Source: Naematelia aurantialba (taxonomy: Eukaryota > Basidiomycota > Tremellomycetes > Tremellales > Naemateliaceae). Taken from it: a DNA stretch of 64,000 bases. The stretch lies in assembly GCA_021527695.1 (NCBI GenBank), contig JAKFAO010000005.1, positions 186,001-250,000 on the forward strand, written 5' to 3'. Position 1 is the stretch's first letter, and every line of letters begins with the position of its first letter. This document shows, piece by piece, positions 10,800 through 22,799 of this stretch. Position numbers and translations under genes: made by a program. Below the pieces are notes generated by a model. That model had not been told where the DNA came from. It saw only the letters and a list, made by a program, of their open reading frames with translations, and did not search any database.

Positions 10800-13579
10800 A
10801 TGCAGGACGAAATGGCTATGGTGGCTTCGTCCTCCAAAGTATCAGCACGTCCTCCTAGGGGCGAGTTAAGCCCTTCATGCCTGCATTTCCAGACTGACGA
10901 ACCTAGCGCCTCTTGCCAGGTCCGTGCACGACTTGCTGACGAGACTTGTGGCCGGCATGCATGCTGACGTTTCGCTCGTGTCAGAGGAGACGCTTGTACG
11001 GCTTGTAAAGTACGCAAAACTGTGGGGCGGCTCCTCTATGAAGCAACGTTTCTGATGAGTTCCTGTGCCAGAGATGTCCGGCCAACAGACCTACCTGTGC
11101 CAAGTGCCTCCGACATGGGCGAGACTGTGTGTACCCTCATCCTGGTGGGTTACCGTGCGGAAATCATTCTTATACTGATTCAGCAGCTACCAGTAGGCGG
11201 GAGAGCTCTAGTACGACCGCTGGGGAAGCGTCAGTCCTCAGCTACCTGGCGCGTTGCAGACCATCTGGAAACTCATGCTGCTCAGCGCTCCGCAGAACGT
11301 CGCCGTGTCAGATACTAATATGCAAGCACATACAAGTGCCACGGCAGGAATTTGGCCGTTGGAACCATTGGGTACACTGCCAACCTCATTGTTCCTCCCT
11401 GCTGCTGGGATAAACGAGCGTCCCGATCAGATTCTGCCTATCGACTGGAACGACCTGGACTTCTCGTGGGCGCTGCACGAGCTCGATGCGACGCCGTCTG
11501 CATCGACACCGGCGCCTTCCGCATCTATGCATCCCGCTGAGGAAGAACACCTGTGAGCTTCCTGATATGTGGGCGGGAGCGCCCTGATGACTGACACCGT
11601 CCACCCAGACTGTGGCTGTACCTCGCCAACCAGAGTGGGCTGGGTATGGAGATGCACATCACGACATTTTATCGGCGTCTGATCTCGGCAAACGTGGTAG
11701 ACCGACCGCACCCGGCACTACTCAACGCAATGGTAGGGTACCGACTTATCGGGCCAAGCTGACGAAGCAGTACCTGATAGCGTGTCCGGCGTCGCCGATC
11801 GAACACATCCGTATGCGGGAGGGCGAGTACTTTTCCCGCGCCCAGGCGAGCATGGATCTGGCGGTTCAGCAGGGGGACACTCCGCCGAGCGCACTTCCGG
11901 ATCTCATGCGCGCCGCCACCCTGCTGTCCATATGGCTGTTCGGGCACTTGCGGTATCCCGAGGTGGGCGGCGCGGATTGCTTTCGGCATACAGACGCCGT
12001 GGCTGATCATCGATTGCTGATTCGCCTTAGGCTGTTATCATGTGCAGCAAGGCAGTTCGGTGAGCTCTTCTGCGGCCACCTGGTATACTACTGTACAATC
12101 TTCTTTCGGCGTTGACGGGTGCAAGGGTAGCGATAATCTGCGCTCTGGATCAAGTAGAAGCCTCGCATATCCTTCCTCGAGTCAAGTTTGACTCCATTCG
12201 CAGGCAGCGCAAAGTGCTGAACAGTCCTTCAAGCTATATCGAACTCGGCGATCGGCTATATGCTTTGTAAGCTGACTGTTGGTTCGTGCACAACATCGTG
12301 TTGATGGATCGAATGTAGTTGGTCGGTCGTCCTCGTCGATCTGTGTGCGTCAGTCGCGATAGGCACGCCCGCGACTTTCGATCCACGCACTATCAAATCC
12401 CCACTTCCCCGACCTTGGACAGATTACGAAGCGGTGAGCAGCATTCTGCGGAACAGACAAAAGCGGCATGCTGGCTGACACGGACCGAATAGGGTCGAGA
12501 GGTCCTTCTTTCAGGCGATATATACCTCAGCGACCTCGGTTCCTCTACTTCGACCGCCGACCCAGAGCACGATACGGATCTGTAGGTCCCGCTTCTGGGC
12601 TCCCCTGATGTCAGATCTCGCTTGATCAGGGCAGTAGTGCTTCTGCATTCTGCCGTGTGGTCTCAGCCCTTGCAGTCTGACGTACATTCCCCGTCGTCAC
12701 CGTCGAGCGCCCCCCGTCAAGCCGATGTCCGAGACGAAGTCCTGCCCTTCTCAGCACGCTTATCAGCCGCCGTACGCCGATTTACGGCACAGCTTCCTCC
12801 AGACTTCGTCGGGACCATCCCCTCCTCCAGTGGCGCCAAGACCATCTCCCCGCGTGCAGCAAGTCTTGTGGGTGCTCTCCTTCCCGTCACCACAGGGTGG
12901 GTCGGCGCTGAGCTTTGTTCGCAGCACTTTGTACTCATCGCGGCAGAAGTGTACGCGCACGACAACAACTCGTATGAGGGTACAAACGATGTAGCACTAT
13001 ATCACGCCAGGCGATTTGTAGGGCTCATTCGCCTGCTCGGTTCCACCGTGAGCACTCCCGTGTCGCCATCTATACTTTACATACATTGACAAAACAGGGC
13101 GTGGGAGACGTCAGCAGATTCGTCTACGTGTGAGACCACACCGTGTCTCGCTTCCGAGCAAGCTGATACAACCAGGCTGTGGGGCATGGTCGTCCTGATC
13201 CTGGTGCGCGAGAGCAAGCGCCTGGTTAGGCTCCGCCAACACCTTGGTGCGCCTGTGTCCACCCGTGACACGCGGTCTTAGGGTTGACGCTGACACGACG
13301 ACAGATGCGGCCGTCGTTGACGCCGATATAGATTTCGTGGAGCAGACATTGCGTGAACGAGGATCCGTCAACCCGATGGCGTGCGTTCGTGGACTTTCAA
13401 CGCCCCTGACTCGCTGATGACCACTCTTTAGTCTAGCGGAAGCGGCGCATCTTGCCCATCTTCGTCAGAGGCCACCAAGCGACGTTGACGAGACGGAGTA
13501 CCCGCAGGACGGGTCGACTGGGCAGTCGACGATGCCGCCCACAACAACAAACTCGGCTGATGCCAGTGCGCTATCATGA
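10800..13579 (+). CDS. Zn2Cys6 fungal transcription factor
   Basis: A nuclear DNA-binding regulator of the Gal4 class. The zinc cluster reads C-TA-C-KVRKTR-C-PANRPT-C-AK-C-LRHGRD-C, matching C-x2-C-x6-C-x6-C-x2-C-x6-C once an intron of about 50 bp (GTGGGG...CCAG, with CTGATGA as branch site) is removed. After an acidic, Ser/Thr-rich stretch (LPIDWNDLDFSWALHELDA), later exons give LWLYLANQSGLGMEMHITTF, RMREGEYFSRAQASMDLAVQ, ALPDLMRAATLLSIWLFGHL, YHVQQG, ARVAIICALDQVEASHILP and AFWSVVLVDLCASVAIGTPA, the fungal-specific middle homology region. It ends ADASALS with TGA at 13577-13579. There are about eight introns. The first exon (ATG at 10800, donor GTTAAG) is a proposal; the zinc-cluster exon starts at 10985. 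The 3' end lies 146 bp from the RTA1-like gene, which is convergent. Confidence 0.85.
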
Positions 13580-13725
13580 GATGCATCATGACAGCAGTCT
13601 ACTTTGTCTCGCTCTACTGTCTCTCTCCGCACATTCACTTGCATGGGATGAGAGGAGGTCCAGCGACGAATTTGCCTGAATTCCGTGTGCCGCGGTGATC
13701 CGGAACGTGTCGCCGGACTGACCTC

Positions 13726-15608
13726 TCAGAGGAGGGCGCGTCCATCTAGCAAGCCAGGGTGGATGACGACGTACACAACGAGCAGTAAGAGCTTGTGGCT
13801 ACTTGAGCGATAACGAGGCAGATGAATGGCCAGCTGGACTCACCATGAGCACCGCGTCCATGCCGATGAACAACGCTTGGTTATTGTACGCTCCGCCCTG
13901 GTTGCCGGTGTAGCTGAGTAGCTCGTCGCATCGATATATCGACCTGCCTCCATCAGCCTTCGGCTAGATATCTCCAAACAGGCTCCCGTGTGTGGCGTGG
14001 TGAAGTGGGGAAATGGGGAAATGGGGAAGTGGGCGACGTAGGGAACGGAGGGAACGTACCGAATAATTATGAGCAGGGAAGAGGAGAGGGTAGCTCCGAG
14101 GCTCGCCCATACGCGCCTGTGCGGTACCTCGGGTCTTTGGTCTGGTGGATCTTCGCCCATCTCGGCAGGCAGTGCGTCTTTCCCCACCATCTCCATGGGC
14201 GTAGGCGTTGGAGCAGTACTCTCTGATGGCGAGTTCGACTTCGACTTCGGTCGCCTGGTACAGGAGACCAACCTCCCGAACGGATCAAATTGCCGCTTTG
14301 CAGGCAGGTCCTTCCGCCACCGATGCACGAATTCGCCGTAGAACCCCAGAAACACGACAGTCAGGATCACTAGGTCACCTCTCAGCGTGCGTAACACAAC
14401 GAAACAGGACAGACGAAGCCACGCCATGCAGGTGAACGTGTACGCGTACTCACTCTGGATGATGACGCCGATAGCCATGATATGCAGGCCATGTCTTCTG
14501 CCGGCATCGGTATTGGCTGCGCCGGTCCTGCCTCCGCCTGTACCCTGCACGATGAGGCACACAAAGTCGGCAAATGTGAACAACACGGCAAGCGACCGCG
14601 ACCGCCACGACGAGTATCGCTCGCTGACTGGTCAGTTGTGTCACGGTGTCACACCTCGAACAGCGGGACTACTATGACTGCCACCTACCCTGTGACACGA
14701 ACGAGCCTGTGCCTGGTTCAGTGTTCCTTCGTCAAAGGCCAGACGGGAGTGGGGAGAAGGGAGCAGGGGGAGAGTGATGGCGAGAGGGAAGAGGGAAAAG
14801 GGTAGAGGGTAAATTGGTGGCGTGATGGCGAGAGGCGAGAGGCGAGAACATACGTTCCGAGCAGGATGTAGTTTGCAGCGGAGAAGAAGGTCGGCGCGAC
14901 GATCAAGCAGACGATTCTAACGGCCTCCATCAGCGCATACTTGATGATAGTTGAAGGGAACTGACTGCATGAGAAACCCGTGGTTCGTGTACCTCCAATA
15001 CCCGCCTTGGTTCGGGTCCCACGCTCTGACCAAGGCGCTCCAGAGGCGTCCACCCCACTATATATGGCAATCAGCCCTGCGTCGCGTATTACACAAACAT
15101 ACCCCGACGGCTTCCACTGAACGGCCAAGTCAGTCAGTTCTGGTTTCTGTCCAGCGTGATAATTTGTGCTCTGCTCACATGCTGCGCCGAGCGTCAAGGT
15201 GAAGAGTGTCGACCACTTGCGCCAGTAGACCGCCAGCGCAAAGTGCGCAACTAGCCCCGTCAGCCAAGCCACGCGCCACCCGCGAAGATACACGACTGCC
15301 AAAATTCCGAACGACGAGACATACCGGTCAACGCAGAGAACAAGGCCACAAAGCTGCACGTTGCACATCGCATCATCAACAAGTGGCGACGGCGAACAAG
15401 GGCCGTCACCGCCACTCACACGTAAGTCGAGGCCGTGTTCACCGTGTACCAGTAGGTATCGTACTGGACGTATCCGGTGACGCTGTTCGGAGATCCCACG
15501 ACATCGTTACACGCTATAGTGTAGTTCTGGAAAGTGCTATAGTCGTAGTAATAGCCTGCAGCAGGTGAGGCGGATTCAGCGCGCGCGGAGAAACGTACAA
15601 TCGGCCAT
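13726..15608 (-). CDS. RTA1-like 7TM protein (lipid-translocating exporter family)
   Basis: A seven-helix membrane protein of the RTA1/RSB1 family, linked in fungi to sphingoid-base export and resistance to membrane-active compounds. A short first exon (MAD, ATG at 15608) splices by GTACGT...CAG to CYYYDYSTFQNYTIACNDVV. Then follow FVALFSALTG, LRGWRVAWLTGLVAHFALAV with YWRKWSTLFTLTLGAACE (the conserved second helix and GxxxE), RIVCLIVAPTFFSAANYILL, FADFVCLIVQGTGGG, LVILTVVFLGFYGEFVHRW, and CDELLSYTGNQGGAYNNQAL before a final helix VVYVVIHPGLLDGRALL and the TGA at 13726-13728. The order and spacing match the family. A Pro/Ser-rich cytosolic loop (about 14150-14290) is longer than in the relatives I know. 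Introns are many and short. Confidence 0.85.
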
Positions 15609-16400
15609 TCTGCTCCTATTAGAACACCTTGATCGACAAGTGCCAAAATTCAAAGAGCATTCGTTAAAGAGCGTTCGTCAATGAGGCTCTGTATTATGTA
15701 GCATCCATGCTCGGCTCACATGGGACGCTTGGGCAACACAGCTGGACTATCAGCTAAACACACGGGCCTACAGCGCGGAGCCTCGTTGACCGGCGCGCCT
15801 GTTTCCCTGACCGGCGCGCCTGGTATCTTTGCCGACACGCCTGATAGCCAGGGCTGCGCGCCTAGAGTATTGGTCTGCTCGTCTCATATAGGCATCCCGG
15901 TGTTGCACACTGGTACCTCTACAGATCTCTGAGCACCGACACAGCCCTCGCACCGTGTAGTGGTCCGTACGATCCGCCATTACAATCCACAAGATAGCGG
16001 CCATGTGCTACTCTGCAACACGACTCATTTGTACTAGCCTGTTTGATACACTTGAGTGAACGAGGACGCTTAGAAAACGGCCCCGTGTGTCTGGCAGTGC
16101 GGCATACATGCGGGATCGGAAGACGCTGGATATAGGAAGCCTGAATCTGGGTGTGCGGCGCATGAATCCCCTCAATGGCTGCCAAGACGGTGCGGCTCGA
16201 CTGGCCGTACAAACGGACAACCCCCACTCGCCACTTGAGGTGCAGACCGAACGATATCGTGCGAGGGTATCGGCGAGGCAAGCCAGCGTGATATTCCCGA
16301 TACATGCCTTTGAGATACAGTCGACCGAGTTACATATTGATAGTGTCATAGTGTCATACAACAACATTGTCCCAGCTGAAGCGTGCGTCCGCGTGGTGCC
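15609..16400. other. Intergenic, with GC-rich short tandem repeat
   Basis: 792 bp between two minus-strand genes. At about 15787-15856 four imperfect 20-22 bp units share GACCGGCGCGCCTG, decaying to GACACGCCTG and TGCGCGCCTAG. No gene is seen. Confidence 0.5.
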
Positions 16401-19400
16401 TCAGAGTGAGGCCCCATTGTGTCCCTGGGTGCCAGAAGAGACCCATGATGTCTTGAGCTCGAGATCTCCAGGGATCGTGACGTGTGAGATTTCAATCCCC
16501 TTCCCGCCGCCATCCATCCCCCTCCAGTCAAAATTTCCCGAACGCACGTCTCTGCACTCCTCTCCCCCTTCTCCTCCACCTCCTCCTCTTCCTCCACCAC
16601 CACCACCTCCTCCTCTTCCTCCTCGGCCTCCTGGTCCTCCTCCGCCCGCTACCCTGCTCTGAAGCATTGGCGGCTGCTGCGCTGGCTCGCGAGACCATCG
16701 TGGGTCCAGCCACCGCCGTAGCGATCTCGTGCTATTCAGACCTACGGCCCACAGAAACAGCACAGCATAGATACTAACGGTCACGCGCAGCCCGAATCGC
16801 GGGTTGTCGGGACGACTGTGATTGACCCCGTACGTCACGCTTGGGAATACGCAGCCGCCCGATATCGCCATGGTCAAACCGGTCGATGCGAGCTTGGTAT
16901 GTCGCCCCTGGTTCCGCAGTGCCAGCGCGAACAGCGTCGGAAAGATGGCCGACTCGAAGAACATGGTCAGGATGAGCACTGCCAATGCGCCAGCCGAAGG
17001 GGGAAGCACGAGCGTGAGGAGCGAAGTGACGAATGCGCCGCAGACGAAGCATGCCAGTACGAGTCGTGGAGGGATGCCGACCCAGCAGAGGAAGCTGGCC
17101 AGGAACCGCCCGACCGTGAACACCGCATGACCTATCGTGATGTCCCAGAAGGGGTCGGTGCTGGGGCGGATGACGTTTACGATCGGCGTCCAAAAGTAGC
17201 TCATGGACTCTTGCGCTCCGACGCAGATCAGCATGGCGATGATCGAAGTGCCAAGCACCAGGTGGCGGAGGGGGATGGCGAACATTCTCGGTTCCGGGTC
17301 GAGTGCGGCATGCATGATCCGTTCTCGAGTGGCTCGCTCTAGTTCCATGTCGCTTGCCTCGCTCAGTGGGACATAGAAGAAGACCACTGCTAGAGCTGCG
17401 CCGAAAAGTGCCACGGCAAGGTAGCACCACTGCACATCGAAGAGCGTCTCCCCAGTCACGTTGCGGAACAGCGCCTTGCGGGCGAGAATCGGGCTGAGTA
17501 CTGACCCGATTCCCTGGATGCCCTGCGAGAAGTTGAGCCGCGCCTCGCTGAGCTCGCCGGGGCCCGCGAGGGCGATGAATGGATTGGCAGCGACTTCGAG
17601 GGTACACAAGCCAAAGGCAATGATAAAGTTGGAGATGAAGAAGCCGGCATACGACTTGAGCACCGATGATGGCCAGAACGACATGGCGCCAACCACAAAC
17701 ACCGCGAGACCGGTGATAAAGGTCACCTTGAAGCTGTACCGCGTCAAGACCCAGTAGCCGAGCAACGGCGGACCAAAGGCGTATGCAGCCCAGTAAGCAT
17801 TGTGCATCGCGATGGTACGCGCAGGTGGGTAGTCGAGCAGCTGCTGGATCTCAGAGGTGAGTGTGCCGAGCAGGCCGTATGCAAAGCCCCACATGAAGAA
17901 GAGGATCGACACTGTTTCAGTTCAGCTGGGCTTCTCGTGATCCTCGGTAGCGACAGGGGTCCCGCGTTACGCAGAAGCTGAAGAGAAAAACTGACCAAAC
18001 AGCACAGGCCACCAAGCTTCCTTGGCCGATAGCTCTGTGAGCGGCTTCTTGCCGTTCATATTGACGAAATCAAAAAACGTCTGCGTCGGAGCTTGCGAGC
18101 TGCTGCTGATCATTGTATCCTTCTGTTGTCGGCTCAGACTCCGTGACCCCAAGACACCGCCTGAATGGGGAGCAGGCAACAGAGGGGGATTTGGTGCCGC
18201 ATGCTCCTCCTCCTCTGGGCCATTCGCAAGCATGTCGAAGAAGTCGACCGAATTGTCGTCGCCGTCTCGGTCTCCTGCCTCATTGCGTTGTTCTCTGTGA
18301 GGCGCGGGTTCAGGTATGGCTAGTGGGGGTAGGGTAGGGGTCAAGCCGACTTTAGGGGACCGAGTGGATTTCGAGACCTCAGACAGGCTGTATTCGTCCG
18401 CCATGATCATGGTTTCGCCGTGCTGGGTCGTACCGCTATCCTGGGACCCGCGCAACATAGACGGCAAGACACGCATGACGAGGGGTTTGAGGACAAGGAC
18501 GCAGGCGCAGCAGAGGCCGACCGAGACCTCGACGGCTGACCACATGAGAGAAAAGGAGATATCGTATATGAAGGCGCGGGGCAGGAGAGCGGAAGACGCG
18601 GCAGACAAGGCGCCGTCGCCGAGTTCCTGCTTGAGCGCCGACTGGAGGTAGGCGATGCGGATGACGTCGAAGATGGTGACAAAGCCGCCGACGATGAATG
18701 TCGCGACGAGGATGACTTTTTGTCGCCACTCGATACGGAGGCGCGTGAGGATAGGGAGTGGGAGCAACAGGATCGCGAGGTCGGTGAGGACGGTGATCGG
18801 CGCCGACGAGAGGTAGAGGGACACCAGGTGGATGCACTCGCCGGTGTCGGTGTCGGAGAAGGCGGCGGAGAGGGGCCGGCAGGGGAAGAGGTTGAGAAAC
18901 ATCAGCACGAGTCCGGCGACATCCACGATCCCCATCACGGCCCAGCTCGCATAGCGCAAGAACGGATGCGCCGCAGCCATGCGGATGTACAGCACGAGGA
19001 TCGCCGACTTGGTAGCCATGAGAGATGGGCTGTAGAACACCGTAAAGACATAGACGTTTTCCCGGATCCCGGAGAGCTGCTCATTGTTGATCTCTGCCTT
19101 GGTCAGCGCCCTCTCTCCCCCCTCTCCCCATCCCCTTAAAGAGTCGCTCACCGTCGTCCGGCTTGCCCAGGCCATGACGAGTGGCGTTGAGGATACTGAC
19201 CGACAGAGCCACCGTGAAAGCCTGCTTGGGTCAGCGCACAACTGGGACTGCACCACGCAGCAACCGCGGCAAGGCTTACCCATGCCACAAGGACCAGCCA
19301 GTCGTCGGGGTCTCGGCGCCGTTTGGTAACTCCCCACTTGGACACGAGCCTGAGCACGACCATGATCGTCGCGACGACCAACATGACCAGCGTCACAGTG

Positions 19401-19438
19401 AACACCGTTGGCCCACGGTCCGCCGCTGAGCCTGCCAT
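16401..19438 (-). CDS. Fusion: fungal rhodopsin-type 7TM domain plus FHS (fucose-permease-like) MFS transporter
   Basis: Four exons. Exon 1 (ATG 19438) begins MAGSAADRGPTVFTVTLVML and carries RDPDDWLVLVAW, the DDW signature of the fungal rhodopsin-like domain (PTH11-related integral membrane family). Exon 2 holds ILNATRHGLGKPDD. Exon 3 carries the remaining helices (TKSAILVLYIRMAA, LVLMFLNLFPCRPLSAAF, LTDLAILLLPLPILTRLRIE, FIYDISFSLMWSAVEVSVGL). It continues without a stop through a Ser/Pro/Glu linker into FFDFVNMNGKKPLTELSAKE, which as I recall is the usual N-terminal lead of fungal FHS transporters. An 84 bp intron (17995-17912, GT-AG, phase 1) joins ...WWPVLF to VSILFFMWGFAYGLLGTLTS, the FHS core, with PPARTIAMHNAYW and FSQGIQGIGSVLSPILARK. 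A Gly-rich tail follows. The product is about 950 residues. Alternative: a separate transporter starting at ATG 18113, but that would still sit inside the open rhodopsin frame. Confidence 0.8.
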
Positions 19439-20054
19439 CGTCGGTATCACCGTCTCCGTTTCTCCCTGGCGGTGACTACCGTGGCTCCCGGCAGTATTTG
19501 CGATGTGACAGCGTCATAGTGACCTCGAGAGAAGTGCGCGAGCGTCGTTCACGAGGTGCTTGGACAGTATGTACACAGTGGGTATGGATGCCGAGAGTGG
19601 ACAGTGATGAGCCAGACAGCGGATGGCACACGAACGACTCTGGGGTCTGGAGGGAGCAGGTGATCGACCCGGTCTGACGAGGCAGGAGCCCATCCGGTGG
19701 GGACGATCGTCGTACATCGTCGTACACCTCCGTGCCCTGGGCGCCGAAGCTTATTCCCAGGCAGACCCCAGCCCGACGAGGGGAACTTGGACGTCGCGAG
19801 TCTAGACTCTTACATGAGCATTTACAGGGACGATTGCATGCCAGATCTCTTGTTGATGCAGCCAAGGAGGGGAAGAACAGGGACGAGGAGGAAGACGCAA
19901 GAACTCTCGGCTGTTTTGACTTTGGTCCAGGTCCCGTTACCAGCTCTCTGCACCGTCGATCACTCGCGCCCCGATCCCTGGTCACAGCCCGTGTGTGTAC
20001 CTGGTGGGAGTAAACTGGCGAATCACCACCTGTGCTCAATACTCCCGTTGACCA
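19439..20054. other. Intergenic between divergent genes, nothing recognised
   Basis: 616 bp between the starts of the fusion gene and the UCH gene. It must hold both promoters. A long minus-strand open frame crosses it but looks non-protein and overlaps UCH coding sequence. Confidence 0.5.
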
Positions 20055-21171
20055 ATGGATCAAGTCAAGCCACCGAGAGAGTGGTATCCCTTGGAATCCT
20101 CGCCCGAGGTATTCACCCACTTGGCCCGGGTGCGTACGCTTGCCTCGCTTGCCTCCACCGTCTCGGTTTTGTCCTGACGCAGCACAGCAATGGGGTCTTT
20201 CGGCGAGATACTCGTTCGTCGACGTGCTGGGCTTTGACGCCGAGCTGCTCGCGCTAGTGCCTCGGCCTGTGCACGGCGTGATCTTTCTGTTTCCAGACAC
20301 GCCCGAGATCGTCAAGAAGCGATCGGCAGAGGGCCCATGTCTCCCTGTCGGTCCGCACGTGGAGCCCCTGTGGATTCCGCAGGTGGACGTCGGTAAGCCG
20401 CCGGGGCAAGCAGGGATGCGAGGGTCGCTGAGTTGGTGGAGGCCATAGCTGCGGGACGTTTGCGCTCGTGCATATTCTGGGACAGACGGGCCTCGCTCCA
20501 GGACTCGAGGGGTTCTTCGAGGCATGCCGAGGTGAGTGTCCCGCAACGCTCTGCGCTGCCAACACCACTTCTCTCGACTCTACACAACCACAGGCATCCC
20601 TGCATTCACTGGAATGGTACTCGTACGCGTATGGTCGGCGTGCTGACTGCATGGTAGCGGCGGAGCCCTCTGAGCGTCCGAGGCTCTATGCCTCATCTGC
20701 ACTGATCTACAAAGCCCATCACTCGGCTATCACAGCTGGCCAGACGCTCGTGCGCCCTGAGGACTGGGACGACTGCGACCATTTCCTGTCGTTTGTGCAC
20801 TGCGATGTTGGAGGAAGAACGCATCTCGTGGAGCTTGACGGGAATGCGCCGCGAACCGGCCCGCTCGATAGGGGCGAGACGGGTGGGGATCTGCTCGAGG
20901 TAGGTCATTCGCATTGACTGTGACATCTTCAAGGAAACGCTTGGACGGTGAGGCGACTGGAGAGGCAATAGGTAGAAGGTGACGCATGGGAGCTACTGCA
21001 TCGAGCATCGAGCACACCCAGTCGACGCAGGAGTCGCCGCGGTTGTAAAACAGAGCTGATGGTGCTCAGGACGTCGCCAAAGCCGTCAAGGACGTGTACC
21101 TGGCTGGCGGCGGCGACAGCCTGCACTTCAGCATGATTGCCTTGGTGGAGGCCGCGGCGGAATCACAGTGA
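20055..21171 (+). CDS. Ubiquitin carboxyl-terminal hydrolase, UCH (peptidase C12) family
   Basis: A cysteine protease that removes small adducts from the C-terminus of ubiquitin (Yuh1/UCHL3 type). Exon 1 (ATG 20055) reads REWYPLESSPEVFTHLAR, the W-x-PLESxPEVF opening of the family. Exon 2 gives FVDVLGFDAELLALVPRPVH then GVIFLFPDTPEI. Exon 3 carries the active-site Cys in SCGTFALVHILGQ (family consensus NACGT). The next large exon has AHHSAITAGQT, HFLSFVHCD with the catalytic His, and LVELDGNAPRTGP with the catalytic Asp. The last exon is DVAKAVKDVYLAGGGDSLHF then SMIALVE, with TGA at 21169-21171. All three catalytic residues are present, so it should be active. The junctions around the active-site exon and the following small exon are not fully resolved. 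Confidence 0.9.
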
Positions 21172-21763
21172 GGGATCTTATGACCGACTGACTGTATGGT
21201 CTTGTGCTTTGAATCATTGCTTGGCGTGGCGACGCATCACCGGGATATATCCCCATTTCAGCGTGACTTGTATATATTGTTGCATGATCTGCGAGGCATT
21301 GCGAATGTGCTGTACCAGCTTATACAGTCGCAAACGTGAACAAATGCATGACTATGGCTACAGAAATCAACACACGGGACATACGAACGCATATAACACA
21401 ACAGACCAACCAACTCTAGCCATGCTACCATAACTTGCTCGTGATTCGTCAGGATTCGAGCGCAGAATACTAGTGACCGTGGAGCGAAGAGTAACCGTGA
21501 CCAGTGGAATGAAGAGTAGCCCAGTGGATTGAAGATTAACCCAGTGGAGCGAAGAATAACAGTGACCGTGGAGCGAAGAGTAACCGTGACCAGTGGAATG
21601 AAGAGTAGCCCAGTGGATTGAAGATTAACCCAGTGGAGCGAAGAATAACAGTGACCGTGGAGCGAAGAATAACAGTGACCGTGGAGCGAAAAGTAACAGT
21701 GACCAGTGGAGTGAAGAGCAACCCAGTGGAGCGAAGAGTAACAGTGACCAGCGGAGCGAAGCC
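21172..21763. repeat. Intergenic region with about 300 bp minisatellite
   Basis: From about 21468 to 21765 the sequence is built of roughly 20-23 bp units of the form CAGTGGAGCGAAGAGTAAC, with a higher-order repeat of about 92 bp seen at 21474 and 21566. It runs right up to the stop of the small minus-strand gene at 21764. The stretch 21172-21467 shows no gene. Confidence 0.75.
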
Positions 21764-22430
21764 CTACGCAGATGCAGCGGCCGCCCCGACCGCAGCCTGG
21801 AGGTTCATCTCGCCCCGCTCCACGGCTCTAGCGATATCTGCAACCTGGTCCATCTGCTCCTCCATGCCCGTCTGGGCCGAATTGGACAGAACGTTGCGCA
21901 ACGACACGCCCAGGTCCTTCTCGAGTGTGCTGGTGATGGCCGAGCGCGTCGAGGCGAGATTCGCGTGGCCGAGGAATTGCGTCTGTTCAGAGATCACCGT
22001 GGTGGATGTGGATGTGGATGTGAATGTTGACGTGGACGTGGATGCGGAGGTGGATGCGGATGTGGTCTCGGATGTGATGTGGGTGATTTTCGAGATGAGT
22101 GATGGTTCTTCGGCGCGTCAGCTGGAGGCTGAGACAGGAACGACGGGGGGAGAGAGGCAAAGGGAAGGAGAAGGAAAGAGAAAGAGATGCAAAGGGCAAG
22201 AGAAGCGACGTACCGCCCCCTATGGCATCCCTAACAGCTGCCTCGGCCGCCTGCCTCACTTTCACAGGACTAAAGGCCTCCTTCTCTGCTGTCCGCGCTA
22301 CCATCGCGCCATTCTCCACCACCATCACACGTGCTGTTGCCGCCACTTCGGCCGACATGATCGCAGCTTCTTCTCGAGCTGCCGCCATCATCGTGCGCAC
22401 TGCTGCCATCGGCGCGGGCTGGGTCGGCAA
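21764..22430 (-). CDS. Small Ala-rich hypothetical protein
   Basis: Two blocks look coding. The first, starting at 22430, reads MAAVRTMMAAAREEAAIMSA, EVAATARVMVVENGAMVART, then KEAFSPVKVRQAAEAAVRDA. The second, 21985-21764, reads TQFLGHANLASTRSAITSTL, EKDLGVSLRNVLSNSAQTGM and EEQMDQVADIARAVERGEM before an Ala-rich end. Both are helical and amphipathic. The intron between them starts with GTACGT near 22213 and contains a GTGGAT-type hexamer repeat. I could not make donor and acceptor phases agree, so the exact junction is open. No family recognised. Confidence 0.5.
22001..22088. repeat. Hexamer microsatellite (GTGGAT-like) in an intron
   Basis: About 12 imperfect copies of GTGGATG/GTGGACG/GTGAATG between the two exons of the small Ala-rich gene; on the sense strand it reads CATCCAC. 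Confidence 0.7.
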
Positions 22431-22799
22431 TAAGAAAGTCGCAAATCGTAGGTCGAGGTTCTAGGCAGAAAGAGATAGTAAACCCTCAATAAGCAAGCGA
22501 TCAAAACCAGTCGACGTTCTTGATTCCAGCTAGCAGAAGTCGATGGTTGTGAGATGTCAGAGATTCAAACAGTGAACAGAGTGGCAGAATGCGGAAGCGG
22601 CCAGCCTCACGTCTAGGCACGATCTATGACGCTCGAGCGCTGAATAGGCGTGCACCATCGCAGGCAGGCTCGCCTCAATCAACGGCGCGGCTTCAGACCT
22701 CACATATGATCGATGCATAATACGAATATTATATAGACAAGATACCCCTGGACCAACTAGATGAACGCTCTGCGACGGCCTGCTTGAGGTCCCATAACA
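22431..22799. other. Intergenic, nothing recognised
   Basis: About 370 bp between two minus-strand genes. No repeat or protein-like frame was found. Confidence 0.4.

Noticed and set aside
14067..14341. Alternative frames over the RTA1 loop suggesting a separate small gene
   Set aside because: The RTA1-like reading frame on the minus strand continues through this segment and explains it.
16560..16660. Gly-rich tail of the fusion protein as a possible separate Pro/His-rich plus-strand protein
   Set aside because: It is a low-complexity CTC/CCA repeat; the minus-strand frame is continuous with the transporter.
19476..20546. A 356-codon minus-strand open frame
   Set aside because: It overlaps the UCH gene, which is well supported on the plus strand, and the translation shows no domain, helix pattern or codon bias of a real protein.
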